Assembly (NCBI GenBank): GCA_947581925.1
Contig: CANPWB010000008.1
Span: 1-63,636 of the forward strand
From: an uncultured Clostridia bacterium
GTDB taxonomy: Bacteria; Bacillota; Clostridia; Christensenellales; CAG-917
Reading direction: 5' to 3'
Length of the DNA stretch: 63,636 bases
The number at the start of each line of letters is the position of its first letter. Within the stretch, counting starts at the first letter, position 1. A model generated the notes under the pieces. It was not told where the DNA came from. It made no database searches and saw only the letters and a program-made list of their open reading frames with translations. Below, one piece after another: positions 24,001 to 31,426 of the stretch. Made by a program: the position numbers and the translations under genes.

Positions 24001-25431
24001 ATGGAAAAATTCGATGTTACGGTCATAGGCGGAGGTATAGTCGGCACTGCGGTGCTGGACAGGCTTTCGCGTTATCAACTCAAGGCGTTGCTGCTTGAAA
24101 AGTGCGACGACGTAGCCTCTTTTACTACGCGCGCGAACAGCGGCATAGTGCATGCGGGCTATGATTGCGAACCCGGTACGCTCAAGGCGAAGTACAATGT
24201 CCTCGGCAATCCGCTCATATGGAAAGAGGCGGAGGAGCTTGACGTGCCCCACCTCAAGTGCGGCTCCATAGTCGTCGTAGGCGAGGACGGGCTTGACGGG
24301 CTCAAGGAGCTTGAGAGGAAGGCGAAGGCGAACGGCGTCGAGGTGCAGATCCTGGACAGAGAAGAGACTTTAAAGCTGGAGCCAAACGTCGCAGACAGGA
24401 TAGCGTACAGCCTGTATGCGCCGACGGCGGGCATTGTGTCGCCCTATCAGATGGCGATCGGCTATGCGGACAGGGCGGTATCAAACGGAGCGAAGATAGT
24501 GCTAGAGGCGCCCGTCACGGAGATAAGATCAAAAGGCGGAGAATACATACTTTCCACCCCCAAGGGCGAATTTTCGACGAGACTCGTGATAAATTGCGCG
24601 GGAGCGCACGGCGCGGACATCAACGACCTCGCGGGGGCGGAGCATTTTGAGACGACCTATCGCAGAGGCGACTACTTTGTGCTTGACAGCACGGAGCGCA
24701 AAAATGTGAACACAGTCATCTTTCCTCTTCCGACGGCGGCGGGCAAGGGCATACTTGTCGCGCCCACTGCGGACGGCAACGTGATATACGGTCCCACCGC
24801 GATAGACACAAACGACAGCGAGGACGTAGCCTCATCCCTCGACAGTCTGGACGTATTGCGCGCAAGCGTGCCGCTCACCTATAAGCGCCCTGCCTTCAAC
24901 AAGTGCATAAGGGTGTACAGCGGATTGCGCACCTTGATAGGTCACGATTTCGTGATCGGCAAGTCAAAACTGAGAGAGAACTTCATAATGGCGATAGGCA
25001 TATGCTCGCCGGGGCTGACGTCCGCGCCCGCTATAGCGGACGAGGTATTGTCCATGGCGCAAGAGACGCTGCACGCCGAAAAAAAGGCGGAGTATGTGAC
25101 TGTAATGCCGCGCCATAAGCGGATAAAAGAGCTCTCTGAAGAGGAAATCGAGAAACTCATCGCCGAGGACAGCCGCTACGGCAGGATAGTCTGCCGCTGC
25201 GAGAAAGTCACGGAAGGGGAGATAGTGGACGCGATACATTCGCCGCTTCCCGCGACTACCGTGGACGCCGTAAAGCGGCGCTGTCGCGCGGGTATGGGCA
25301 GGTGTCAAGGCGGTTTTTGCGGCACAAGAGTAATGCAGATACTTTCGCGCGAGCTTAATATCCCGCTCTCCGAGGTCAAAAAGGGGCTGGGCGCAAACAT
25401 TGCGCGCTACCGCGTAAAGGAGGTGGAGTGA
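24001..25431 (+). CDS. FAD-dependent oxidoreductase, GlpA-like, with [2Fe-2S] domain
   Basis: Encodes 476 residues. The N-terminal FAD-binding oxidase domain of the DAO family begins with VTVIGGGIVGTAVLDRLS and contains NSGIVHAGYD. The C-terminal BFD-like [2Fe-2S] domain (about 395-450) has Cys-x-Cys (CRCEKVTEGEI) and CRAGMGRCQGGFCG. This architecture matches anaerobic glycerol-3-phosphate dehydrogenase subunit A-like proteins of Clostridia. With the two genes that follow it probably oxidises glycerol-3-phosphate to dihydroxyacetone phosphate. No Shine-Dalgarno precedes the ATG and the upstream hairpin ends a few bases before it, so translation start may be unusual. The stop overlaps the next start. 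Confidence 0.88.
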   Translation: MEKFDVTVIGGGIVGTAVLDRLSRYQLKALLLEKCDDVASFTTRANSGIVHAGYDCEPGTLKAKYNVLGNPLIWKEAEELDVPHLKCGSIVVVGEDGLDGLKELERKAKANGVEVQILDREETLKLEPNVADRIAYSLYAPTAGIVSPYQMAIGYADRAVSNGAKIVLEAPVTEIRSKGGEYILSTPKGEFSTRLVINCAGAHGADINDLAGAEHFETTYRRGDYFVLDSTERKNVNTVIFPLPTAAGKGILVAPTADGNVIYGPTAIDTNDSEDVASSLDSLDVLRASVPLTYKRPAFNKCIRVYSGLRTLIGHDFVIGKSKLRENFIMAIGICSPGLTSAPAIADEVLSMAQETLHAEKKAEYVTVMPRHKRIKELSEEEIEKLIAEDSRYGRIVCRCEKVTEGEIVDAIHSPLPATTVDAVKRRCRAGMGRCQGGFCGTRVMQILSRELNIPLSEVKKGLGANIARYRVKEVE

Positions 25432-26663
25432 TGCTTGAGTACGATGTTGTGGTGATAGGCGGCGGACCCGCGGGCATGGCGGCGGCGATAGCGGCATACG
25501 ACAGCGGCGCGAAAACGCTCATTTTGGAGCGCGACGTGCGGCTTGGCGGAATACTCAATCAGTGCATACATCAAGGCTTTGGATTGCACTACTTCAAAGA
25601 GGAGATGACGGGGCCCGAATATGCAGACCGTTTCCGCAAAGAGGTGGAAAAGAGGGGCATAGACGTGATGCTCGAGGCTATGGCGCTTTCGATAGGCGAG
25701 GACAGGACGGTCACCGCGCTCTCTCCCGAGCACGGCTTAGTCAAGGCAAAGGCGGGGGCGATAGTGCTCGCCATGGGTTGCAGGGAGCGTACGGCGGGGG
25801 CTATCGCGCTGCCCGGGATGCGTCCCGCGGGCATCTATACGGCGGGCATGGCACAAAAGTTGTGCAATATAGACGGCTACCTCGTCGGCAAAGAAGTTGT
25901 AATTTTGGGCAGCGGCGACATAGGACTCATCATGGCGCGCCGTATGACCACCGAGGGCGCAAAGGTCAAACTTGTGCTTGAACTCATGCCGTATTCCAGC
26001 GGTCTCAAGCGCAATATTGTGCAGTGCCTCGACGACTACGGCATACCAATCAAATATTCGCATACCATAACGCGCATAGTCGGCAACCCGCGCATAGAGG
26101 GGCTGTATTACGCGCCCGTCGGAGCGGACAGAAAGCCTATCCTCGAAAAGGAGCAATACGTGAGCTGCGACGCGCTGTTGCTCTCGGTGGGACTTATCCC
26201 CGAAAACGACCTAATAAACGGCTCGGGCGTGGAGATGAGCCCCGTCACGAACGGCGCGGCGGTGGACGAAAACAGGATGACATCCTTAGAGGGAGTATTT
26301 TCTTGCGGAAACGTGCTGCACGTGCACGACCTCGTGGATAACGTCTCCGAAGAGGCAGGGATAGCGGGCAGCGCGGCGGCGAGATACGCAAAAGGCGAGC
26401 TGAAGTGCGGCGAGTGCGTAAACGTCACGGCAAAGGACGGCGTCAGATACGCTCTTCCGCAGCGAGTGAACAGGGGAGAGGGCAAAGTCAGACTTTTCTT
26501 CAGAGTGGACAACGTGTATAAGGGCGCGAGGCTCGTCGTTGAGAGCGGCGAAAAGACGCTTGTCGGCAGAAAATTTCAAGTGCTCGCCCCGGGAGAGATG
26601 GGCAGCGTGGACATAGAAAAGTCGGATATTTGCGGCGATATAGTTGTGAGGTTGGAAAAATGA
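25431..26663 (+). CDS. NAD(P)/FAD-dependent oxidoreductase of the glycerol-3-phosphate unit
   Basis: Encodes 410 residues of a pyridine-nucleotide disulfide reductase-like flavoprotein. The N-terminal FAD motif is VVVIGGGPAGMAAAIAA, the internal dinucleotide motif is VVILGSGDIGLIMARR (about 145-160), and the C-terminal part includes EGVFSCGNVLHVHDLVDNV. It lacks the redox CxxxxC pair of true disulfide reductases. AAGGAGG ends 7 bases before the ATG at 25431, which overlaps the previous stop by one base; a GTG one codon earlier is possible. In Clostridia this protein accompanies the GlpA-like and DUF1667 proteins and is expected to pass electrons from FAD to a nucleotide or carrier. Confidence 0.88.
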   Translation: MLEYDVVVIGGGPAGMAAAIAAYDSGAKTLILERDVRLGGILNQCIHQGFGLHYFKEEMTGPEYADRFRKEVEKRGIDVMLEAMALSIGEDRTVTALSPEHGLVKAKAGAIVLAMGCRERTAGAIALPGMRPAGIYTAGMAQKLCNIDGYLVGKEVVILGSGDIGLIMARRMTTEGAKVKLVLELMPYSSGLKRNIVQCLDDYGIPIKYSHTITRIVGNPRIEGLYYAPVGADRKPILEKEQYVSCDALLLSVGLIPENDLINGSGVEMSPVTNGAAVDENRMTSLEGVFSCGNVLHVHDLVDNVSEEAGIAGSAAARYAKGELKCGECVNVTAKDGVRYALPQRVNRGEGKVRLFFRVDNVYKGARLVVESGEKTLVGRKFQVLAPGEMGSVDIEKSDICGDIVVRLEK

Positions 26664-27010
26664 ACACGATCTGCATTATGTGCCCGATGGGTTGCGGGCT
26701 TGAAATAGAGAAAGTCGGCGACGAGGTACGCGTGAGCGGCAACACCTGCAAGCGGGGCGAGGCGTACGGCAAGGCGGAGTTTATTCATCCCGTGCGCACC
26801 GTTACCACGCTCGTAAAGCTGGAGGACGGCAGCGTGGCGTCCTGCAAGACTGACGCGCCCGTACCCAAGGAGCGCGTGAGCGACGTTGTGGCGTATATAG
26901 GCGCGCTCACCTTAGGCAAGGACGTGAAGATCGGCGACAGGTTCCACGCCCACCTTGACGGGCTTGATACGGACATAATCATCACGGGCACTCCGACAAG
27001 CGGATGTTGA
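26660..27010 (+). CDS. DUF1667 iron-sulfur-like protein
   Basis: Encodes 116 residues of the DUF1667 family. Four Cys residues (C5, C8, C12 in CIMCPMGC, and C30 in GNTCKRGE) look like an iron-sulfur site. The family is found almost always next to the two flavoproteins upstream, and is presumed to be a small electron-transfer subunit. The ATG overlaps the upstream stop as ATGA, so all three genes are translationally linked. Function is inferred from context only. Confidence 0.87.
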   Translation: MNTICIMCPMGCGLEIEKVGDEVRVSGNTCKRGEAYGKAEFIHPVRTVTTLVKLEDGSVASCKTDAPVPKERVSDVVAYIGALTLGKDVKIGDRFHAHLDGLDTDIIITGTPTSGC

Positions 27011-27078
27011 CAAAAATTGACGTTTAACAAGTCAAAAATGCACGTTAAAAGTTGTATTTTGAAATTTGAGAGGTGAGC

Positions 27079-28638
27079 ATGGCAAAGGCAAAGAGGCGCA
27101 TATTCAACTATCGTCCCATGGTCTTAGCCGCGCTCGCGCTCATTGTAGGCATAATCGTCGCCGAGGCTCTCTACGGCGAAAAACTCGCGCTCATATCAAT
27201 CCCGCTCTGCGTAGGCGTCGCGGCGCTCGTCTTACTTCTGGTATTCAAAAAGACGCGCCGCTTTTTCTATATTCCTCTCATTATGCTCGTGGGATTTTCG
27301 GCGATGTCGATAAGCGGCGCCGTGTATGACTCAAAGATGAGCTACAAGGAATATTCGCCCATGCTCGATATGACTGCTACCGTCTCGGGCATGATGACCG
27401 TGACCGATGAGGGCGTGGAATTTTATGTTCATGACCTCTATGTCGACGGCGAAAAGATGGACTATGACGCTACAGTGCACGTCTATTTCGATTTTACGCC
27501 GGATTTCAATGCGGGCGACGTCGTCTCAATGCGCGGATATGTGCAGGGGACGGAGCATAAAAAATTCGACGGATATTTCGCAAACGCCATAGCAAGCGGC
27601 AGGGCTTACTATCTCCACATCTCCGAAATAAGCAAACTCAGCGAGGGCGAACTCGATTTTCCGCGCAATTTACAGCACAAGATCAGATCCGCTTTTTATA
27701 AAAATATGGACTCGGGGAGCGCCTCCATCTGCACCGCGCTTTTGTTGGGAGACAAATTCGGTATGGACGACGAGTTGAGGCAGGGAGTCACGGCAAGCGG
27801 ACTTTCGCATGTGCTCGCAGTCAGCGGATTGCACATCACTACGCTGTCCACCGCACTGTATTTTATTTTGAGAAAGCTCAAAGTAAAGCCGTGGGTGAGC
27901 CTGATCATCGTAGTGGCGCTCACGTTTTTGTATACCGCGCTGTGCTCCTTTACCGCGTCCGCGCTGAGGGCGTTCGTGATGAGCGCCGTATTCGCGTTCG
28001 CGTCGAGTTTCGGCAAGAAGAGGGACAACCTCTCGGCGCTGTCCTTTGCGGCGATACTCATCTTGATCTTCCGTCCTACGGCGCTTTTCGAGGCGGGATT
28101 TTTGCTCTCCTTCTCGTCAATGCTCGGCATTTTCCTTTTCCACAGGAGTCTGAACGAGGCGGGGCAGAAGGCGGTTTGCACGATAAGTCCAAAACACAAA
28201 TTCGGCTCGCGGATAGTAAAACTCGCATGCGTGACGCTGTCCGCGACGATAATGAGCTATCCTTTTCAAACGTACTTTTTCGGACAGCTCCCGCTGCTGC
28301 AGCTCCTGTCCAATCTCATATTCGTGCCGTATGTTATGTTGTGCTATGTTGTATTGCTCCCGTTGACGCTCATTTCGCTTGCGACCTCCGTCACGCCCGT
28401 GCTATACGTCATGCAGATATTGCTGTTTCCCTTCAAGCATTACGTCGAGTGGGCGTACGGCTTGACGAGGAATTTGATAGGTTTGCCCGCAATTTCCGTC
28501 GCCGCAATCGTCGCGTATCTCATGCTCGTCATATTCATATCCCGATTTGCTCTTCTGCCGCGAAAGGATAAACTCAAAGGCGGTCTAATAGGCGCGGCGT
28601 CCGCCGTAGCGATATGCGCCGCATTCGCGCTCATCTGA
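27079..28638 (+). CDS. ComEC/Rec2-like membrane channel lacking the hydrolase domain
   Basis: Encodes 519 residues. After three N-terminal membrane segments comes a soluble domain (about 85-195), then the polytopic competence domain (about 215-510) with GLSHVLAVSGLHITTLS and FTASALRAFVMS, both typical of ComEC. ComEC carries single-stranded DNA across the cytoplasmic membrane during natural transformation. Complete proteins are usually 700-800 residues with a C-terminal metallo-beta-lactamase-like domain; here the gene ends at the last membrane segment. Proteins of this shorter form are found in Clostridia, so it need not be broken. ATG 27079 follows gagaggt; a GTG two codons earlier overlaps that site. 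No comEA is adjacent. Confidence 0.85.
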   Translation: MAKAKRRIFNYRPMVLAALALIVGIIVAEALYGEKLALISIPLCVGVAALVLLLVFKKTRRFFYIPLIMLVGFSAMSISGAVYDSKMSYKEYSPMLDMTATVSGMMTVTDEGVEFYVHDLYVDGEKMDYDATVHVYFDFTPDFNAGDVVSMRGYVQGTEHKKFDGYFANAIASGRAYYLHISEISKLSEGELDFPRNLQHKIRSAFYKNMDSGSASICTALLLGDKFGMDDELRQGVTASGLSHVLAVSGLHITTLSTALYFILRKLKVKPWVSLIIVVALTFLYTALCSFTASALRAFVMSAVFAFASSFGKKRDNLSALSFAAILILIFRPTALFEAGFLLSFSSMLGIFLFHRSLNEAGQKAVCTISPKHKFGSRIVKLACVTLSATIMSYPFQTYFFGQLPLLQLLSNLIFVPYVMLCYVVLLPLTLISLATSVTPVLYVMQILLFPFKHYVEWAYGLTRNLIGLPAISVAAIVAYLMLVIFISRFALLPRKDKLKGGLIGAASAVAICAAFALI

Positions 28639-28750
28639 TGAAAGCACAATCAAAATTTCAGATATCTAATGGCATCATTCTTGATTTTTACAATATCAAT
28701 TATGTCCACATAATGCGGTTTATCTTTGGCGATTTCAAAATGTGATTTTT

Positions 28751-28790
28751 AAAATAAAAACGCCGTCCACATAAAGAGGTGCGGGCGGCG
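28751..28790 (-). terminator. Terminator of the aminotransferase gene
   Basis: On the minus strand cgccgcccgcac pairs with gtggacggcg (internal mismatch) and is followed by a T-rich run (28760-28751). Confidence 0.65.
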
Positions 28791-28820
28791 CGTAAACGCA
28801 TTTTTGCAGTCCGATTTCAT

Positions 28821-30011
28821 TTACTTTGTCAAAAGCTCGTTGACGTACTCCTCGATGAGGTCGAGGGCGCGCCTGAGCGTGTCGATTGAGTAGGCGTAGC
28901 TTATGCGCAAAAATTTCTCCGCATGCGAGCCGAACGCGGAGCCGGGCACTACAGCGACATTTTTTGCGTCCAGCAAGCCGTAGGCGAAGGTCTCGCCGTC
29001 TGTCATAAGCGGCTCCACGCTTGGGAAGGCGTAAAACGCTCCCCTCGGACGGAAGCAGGGCAGACCTATCTCGTCAAATCTGCCGAGCAAGAATTTGCGC
29101 CTCTCGTCGTAGATGTCGCGCATCTGCCTCACCGTAGCGAAGTTGTCCTTGAAGGACAGCTCGAGCGCCTCCAGCGCCACGTATTGCGCCACGGTCGGCG
29201 CGCACATCACGGCGTATTGATGTATTTTGAAGATGACGTCGTAGATCTCCTTGGGCGCGCACACATAGCCCAGCCTCCAACCCGTCATCGCGAAATATTT
29301 TGAAAATCCGCTGACGATGACAGTCCTCTCGCGCATGCCCTCAAGCGAGGCGATAGAGCAAAACTCCGCGTCGTCATAAGTGAGCTCTGCGTATATCTCG
29401 TCGCTTATCACAAGCAAGTTGTGGGCTTTTATTATGGGCGCAAGCAGCTTGAGGTCGCTCTTTTCCATTATCGCGCCAGTCGGGTTGTTGGGGTAGGCGA
29501 GGATGAGCGCCTTCGTCTTTTTTGTAATGCTTGCATTCAGCAGGGCGGGCGTAACCTTGAAATCGTCCTCGGGCGAGCAAGCAAGCGGCACGGGCACGCC
29601 TCCCGCAAGCGCGACGAGCGGCGCGTAGCACACAAAGCACGGCTCGGGCACAAGCACCTCGTCCCCGGGCGCGCATATGGCGCGTATCGCCGCGTCCAGC
29701 CCCTCGGACGCGCCCACCGTAACAAGTATCTCGCTTTCGGGGTCATAGTCCACGCCCACAAAGCTAGAGGTGTATTTGGAAATAGCCTCGCGCAATTCTT
29801 TCAGCCCCGCGTTCGCCGTATAGCCCGTGCGCCCTTCCTCCACGCTCTTTATCCCCGCCTTGCAAAACGCGGGCGGAGTGGGGAAATCGGGCTCGCCGAC
29901 TCCCAAGGATATGCAATCCTTCCTAGCGGCGGCTATGCCGAAAAACGTGCGTATGCCGCTCATGGGCAGCGCGCTTGCAACGGGATTGAGCAGGGAAGAT
30001 ATGTCTCTCAT
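28821..30011 (-). CDS. Class I/II pyridoxal-phosphate aminotransferase
   Basis: Encodes 396 residues of the aspartate aminotransferase superfamily (fold type I). The PLP lysine is Lys238 in SGFSKYFAMTGWRLGY. PNNPTGA at about 174-180, SDEIYAEL at about 203-210 and the C-terminal FLRISYAYS, with the substrate Arg, complete the active site. Substrate cannot be told from the sequence; it resembles the broad-specificity AspC/PatA group. The ATG follows taggagg. A TATAAT (30039-30034 on the minus strand) with a poor -35 may be its promoter. It diverges from the LOG-like gene. Confidence 0.92.
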   Translation of the reverse strand: MRDISSLLNPVASALPMSGIRTFFGIAAARKDCISLGVGEPDFPTPPAFCKAGIKSVEEGRTGYTANAGLKELREAISKYTSSFVGVDYDPESEILVTVGASEGLDAAIRAICAPGDEVLVPEPCFVCYAPLVALAGGVPVPLACSPEDDFKVTPALLNASITKKTKALILAYPNNPTGAIMEKSDLKLLAPIIKAHNLLVISDEIYAELTYDDAEFCSIASLEGMRERTVIVSGFSKYFAMTGWRLGYVCAPKEIYDVIFKIHQYAVMCAPTVAQYVALEALELSFKDNFATVRQMRDIYDERRKFLLGRFDEIGLPCFRPRGAFYAFPSVEPLMTDGETFAYGLLDAKNVAVVPGSAFGSHAEKFLRISYAYSIDTLRRALDLIEEYVNELLTK

Positions 30012-30119
30012 ATGCGCCTCCTAAGGCTTTACCATTATATGCCCCCTCGACACTATATTTTATCACCCGCGCGCAAAAAAGCAACTTATTGTTGCACATT
30101 TCGCATTTTGCATATAATA

Positions 30120-30148
30120 TTGACATAGGCGATTTTGCAAGATAAAAT
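30120..30148 (+). promoter_or_regulatory. Promoter of the LOG-like gene
   Basis: TTGACA (30120-30125), 17-base spacer, TAAAAT (30143-30148). Confidence 0.75.
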
Positions 30149-30193
30149 GTAAACAAGCAAATAATATAGAATGTCTGTATTTGGAGGAATATT

Positions 30194-30760
30194 ATGAAAA
30201 AATTGATATCTGTTTTGGGCGACAGCGCGATAGAGAGGGGCGGAGACAAGTTCAATTTTGCTTTCTCGCTTGGCAAGGCGCTTGTAGACAACGGCTATAG
30301 AGTGGCGTCGGGCGGTATGCAGGGCGTAATGGCGGCTTTTTTCGAGGGCGCGCATGCCTCAAAGTTTTACACCGAAGGAGACACAGTCGCCATAGTCCCC
30401 TCTTTTGACAGGGCAAGCGCAAACAAATACGCCGACATCGTGATAGCCACGGGTCTGGATATATACAGGAATGTCATCGTCGCAAACTCGGACGCCGTCG
30501 TCGCGGTTGGAGGGGGAAGCGGCACGCTTGCGGAGATATCCACGGCGTGGACGCTCAAGCGCCTCATGCTCGCGTATGCGGATTGCGACGGCTGGAGCGG
30601 CAAAGTCGCCGACACCCGCATAGATCAGCGCGTCCGCTATGAAAATATCCCCGAGGACAGGGTTTTCGGCGTGCATACTGCGGATGAAGCCGTCGCCATT
30701 TTGGAAAAATATATTGACCAATACACCTCGACATTCACAGGCATCCGCGCAGGGCTGTGA
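30194..30760 (+). CDS. LOG-like / TIGR00725-type Rossmann protein
   Basis: Encodes 188 residues. The Rossmann-type N-terminus (ISVLGDSAIERGGDKFNFA) and the phosphate loop VGGGSGTLAEI (about 101-111) place it with the TIGR00725 and lysine-decarboxylase-like/LOG superfamily. Some members hydrolyse nucleotide 5'-monophosphates to base and ribose phosphate; this branch is not biochemically defined. ggagg precedes the ATG, and promoter and terminator mark it as a single-gene unit. Confidence 0.88.
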   Translation: MKKLISVLGDSAIERGGDKFNFAFSLGKALVDNGYRVASGGMQGVMAAFFEGAHASKFYTEGDTVAIVPSFDRASANKYADIVIATGLDIYRNVIVANSDAVVAVGGGSGTLAEISTAWTLKRLMLAYADCDGWSGKVADTRIDQRVRYENIPEDRVFGVHTADEAVAILEKYIDQYTSTFTGIRAGL

Positions 30761-30827
30761 CGGCTTTTTGCAAAACAAAGGCTGTACGCTTTTTGCGGAA
30801 TGATATGATCGGTCGAGAGATGAGTCG

Positions 30828-30866
30828 GAAGTCCGACAGGGTAAAGCTGTGGGACTTCGTTTTTTA
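30828..30866 (+). terminator. Terminator after the LOG-like gene
   Basis: gaagtcc (30828-30834) pairs with ggacttc (30852-30858), followed by gttttttat. A second inner pairing, acag with ctgt, extends the hairpin. Confidence 0.75.
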
Positions 30867-31426
30867 TATTTAAAAATTATTTGCAATAAATTTGCTTAAA
30901 ACGTATGAGGGGTAGTCGCCGCAAAGACAGGTCGCTTTAAAGAGGGGGCGATCAAGCGCGGACTGCCTTATTATGATATTTTCACTTTTTGGTTATGTCC
31001 GAATAGATATCGTAAATCACTGCTTTCATTTGCGTTGATCCATTAAAAAATCGGGTAGCGTTTCTTGAGTTTTGCGTTTGCAAGGGAGGGCATGTCGGCA
31101 AAAAATTGCAAAAGTACGGGTGGGGGTATTTCAAAATGCAAAAAAATGTATGGATCGGGCGAGTGCGTCACATATGTCAAAATCACGTCGCCTTGTGCAT
31201 AAACCGTATGGAAAAAATAAGGTTTGAACACGTCAAAAAGTCATAAAATTGCAAAATTCTCACCCAAATGCCAAAAAATTGCTAAAAACGCTTGACAATG
31301 CGGGGGGGGGTGTATATTGATGAAAAATTGTCGAAATATGACCGCAAAAACGTCATCGTGGCACCTGTGGTGGAAAACGGCGCAGGCGCGGCGCGGCAAA
31401 AGTCTTATTTTTGGGAGAGCTTGAAA
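30867..31426 (+). promoter_or_regulatory. Long upstream region of the giant surface-protein gene
   Basis: About 560 bases without a supported gene. I see three copies of an A-rich motif aaaattgcaaaa (31101-31112, 31244-31255, and a variant at 31274-31288) that could be binding sites, and the putative promoter at 31292-31318. No known riboswitch was recognised. Confidence 0.5.
31292..31318 (+). promoter_or_regulatory. Putative promoter with nine-G spacer tract
   Basis: A perfect TTGACA (31292-31297) and TATATT (31313-31318) are separated by only 15 bases, nine of which are consecutive G (31302-31310). Gain of two G would give the optimal 17-base spacing. Homopolymeric tracts in promoter spacers are a classic phase-variation device for surface genes. 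Confidence 0.55.

Noticed and set aside
31043..31231. 62-codon minus-strand ORF upstream of the giant gene
   Set aside because: No ribosome binding site and no promoter; the region looks regulatory.
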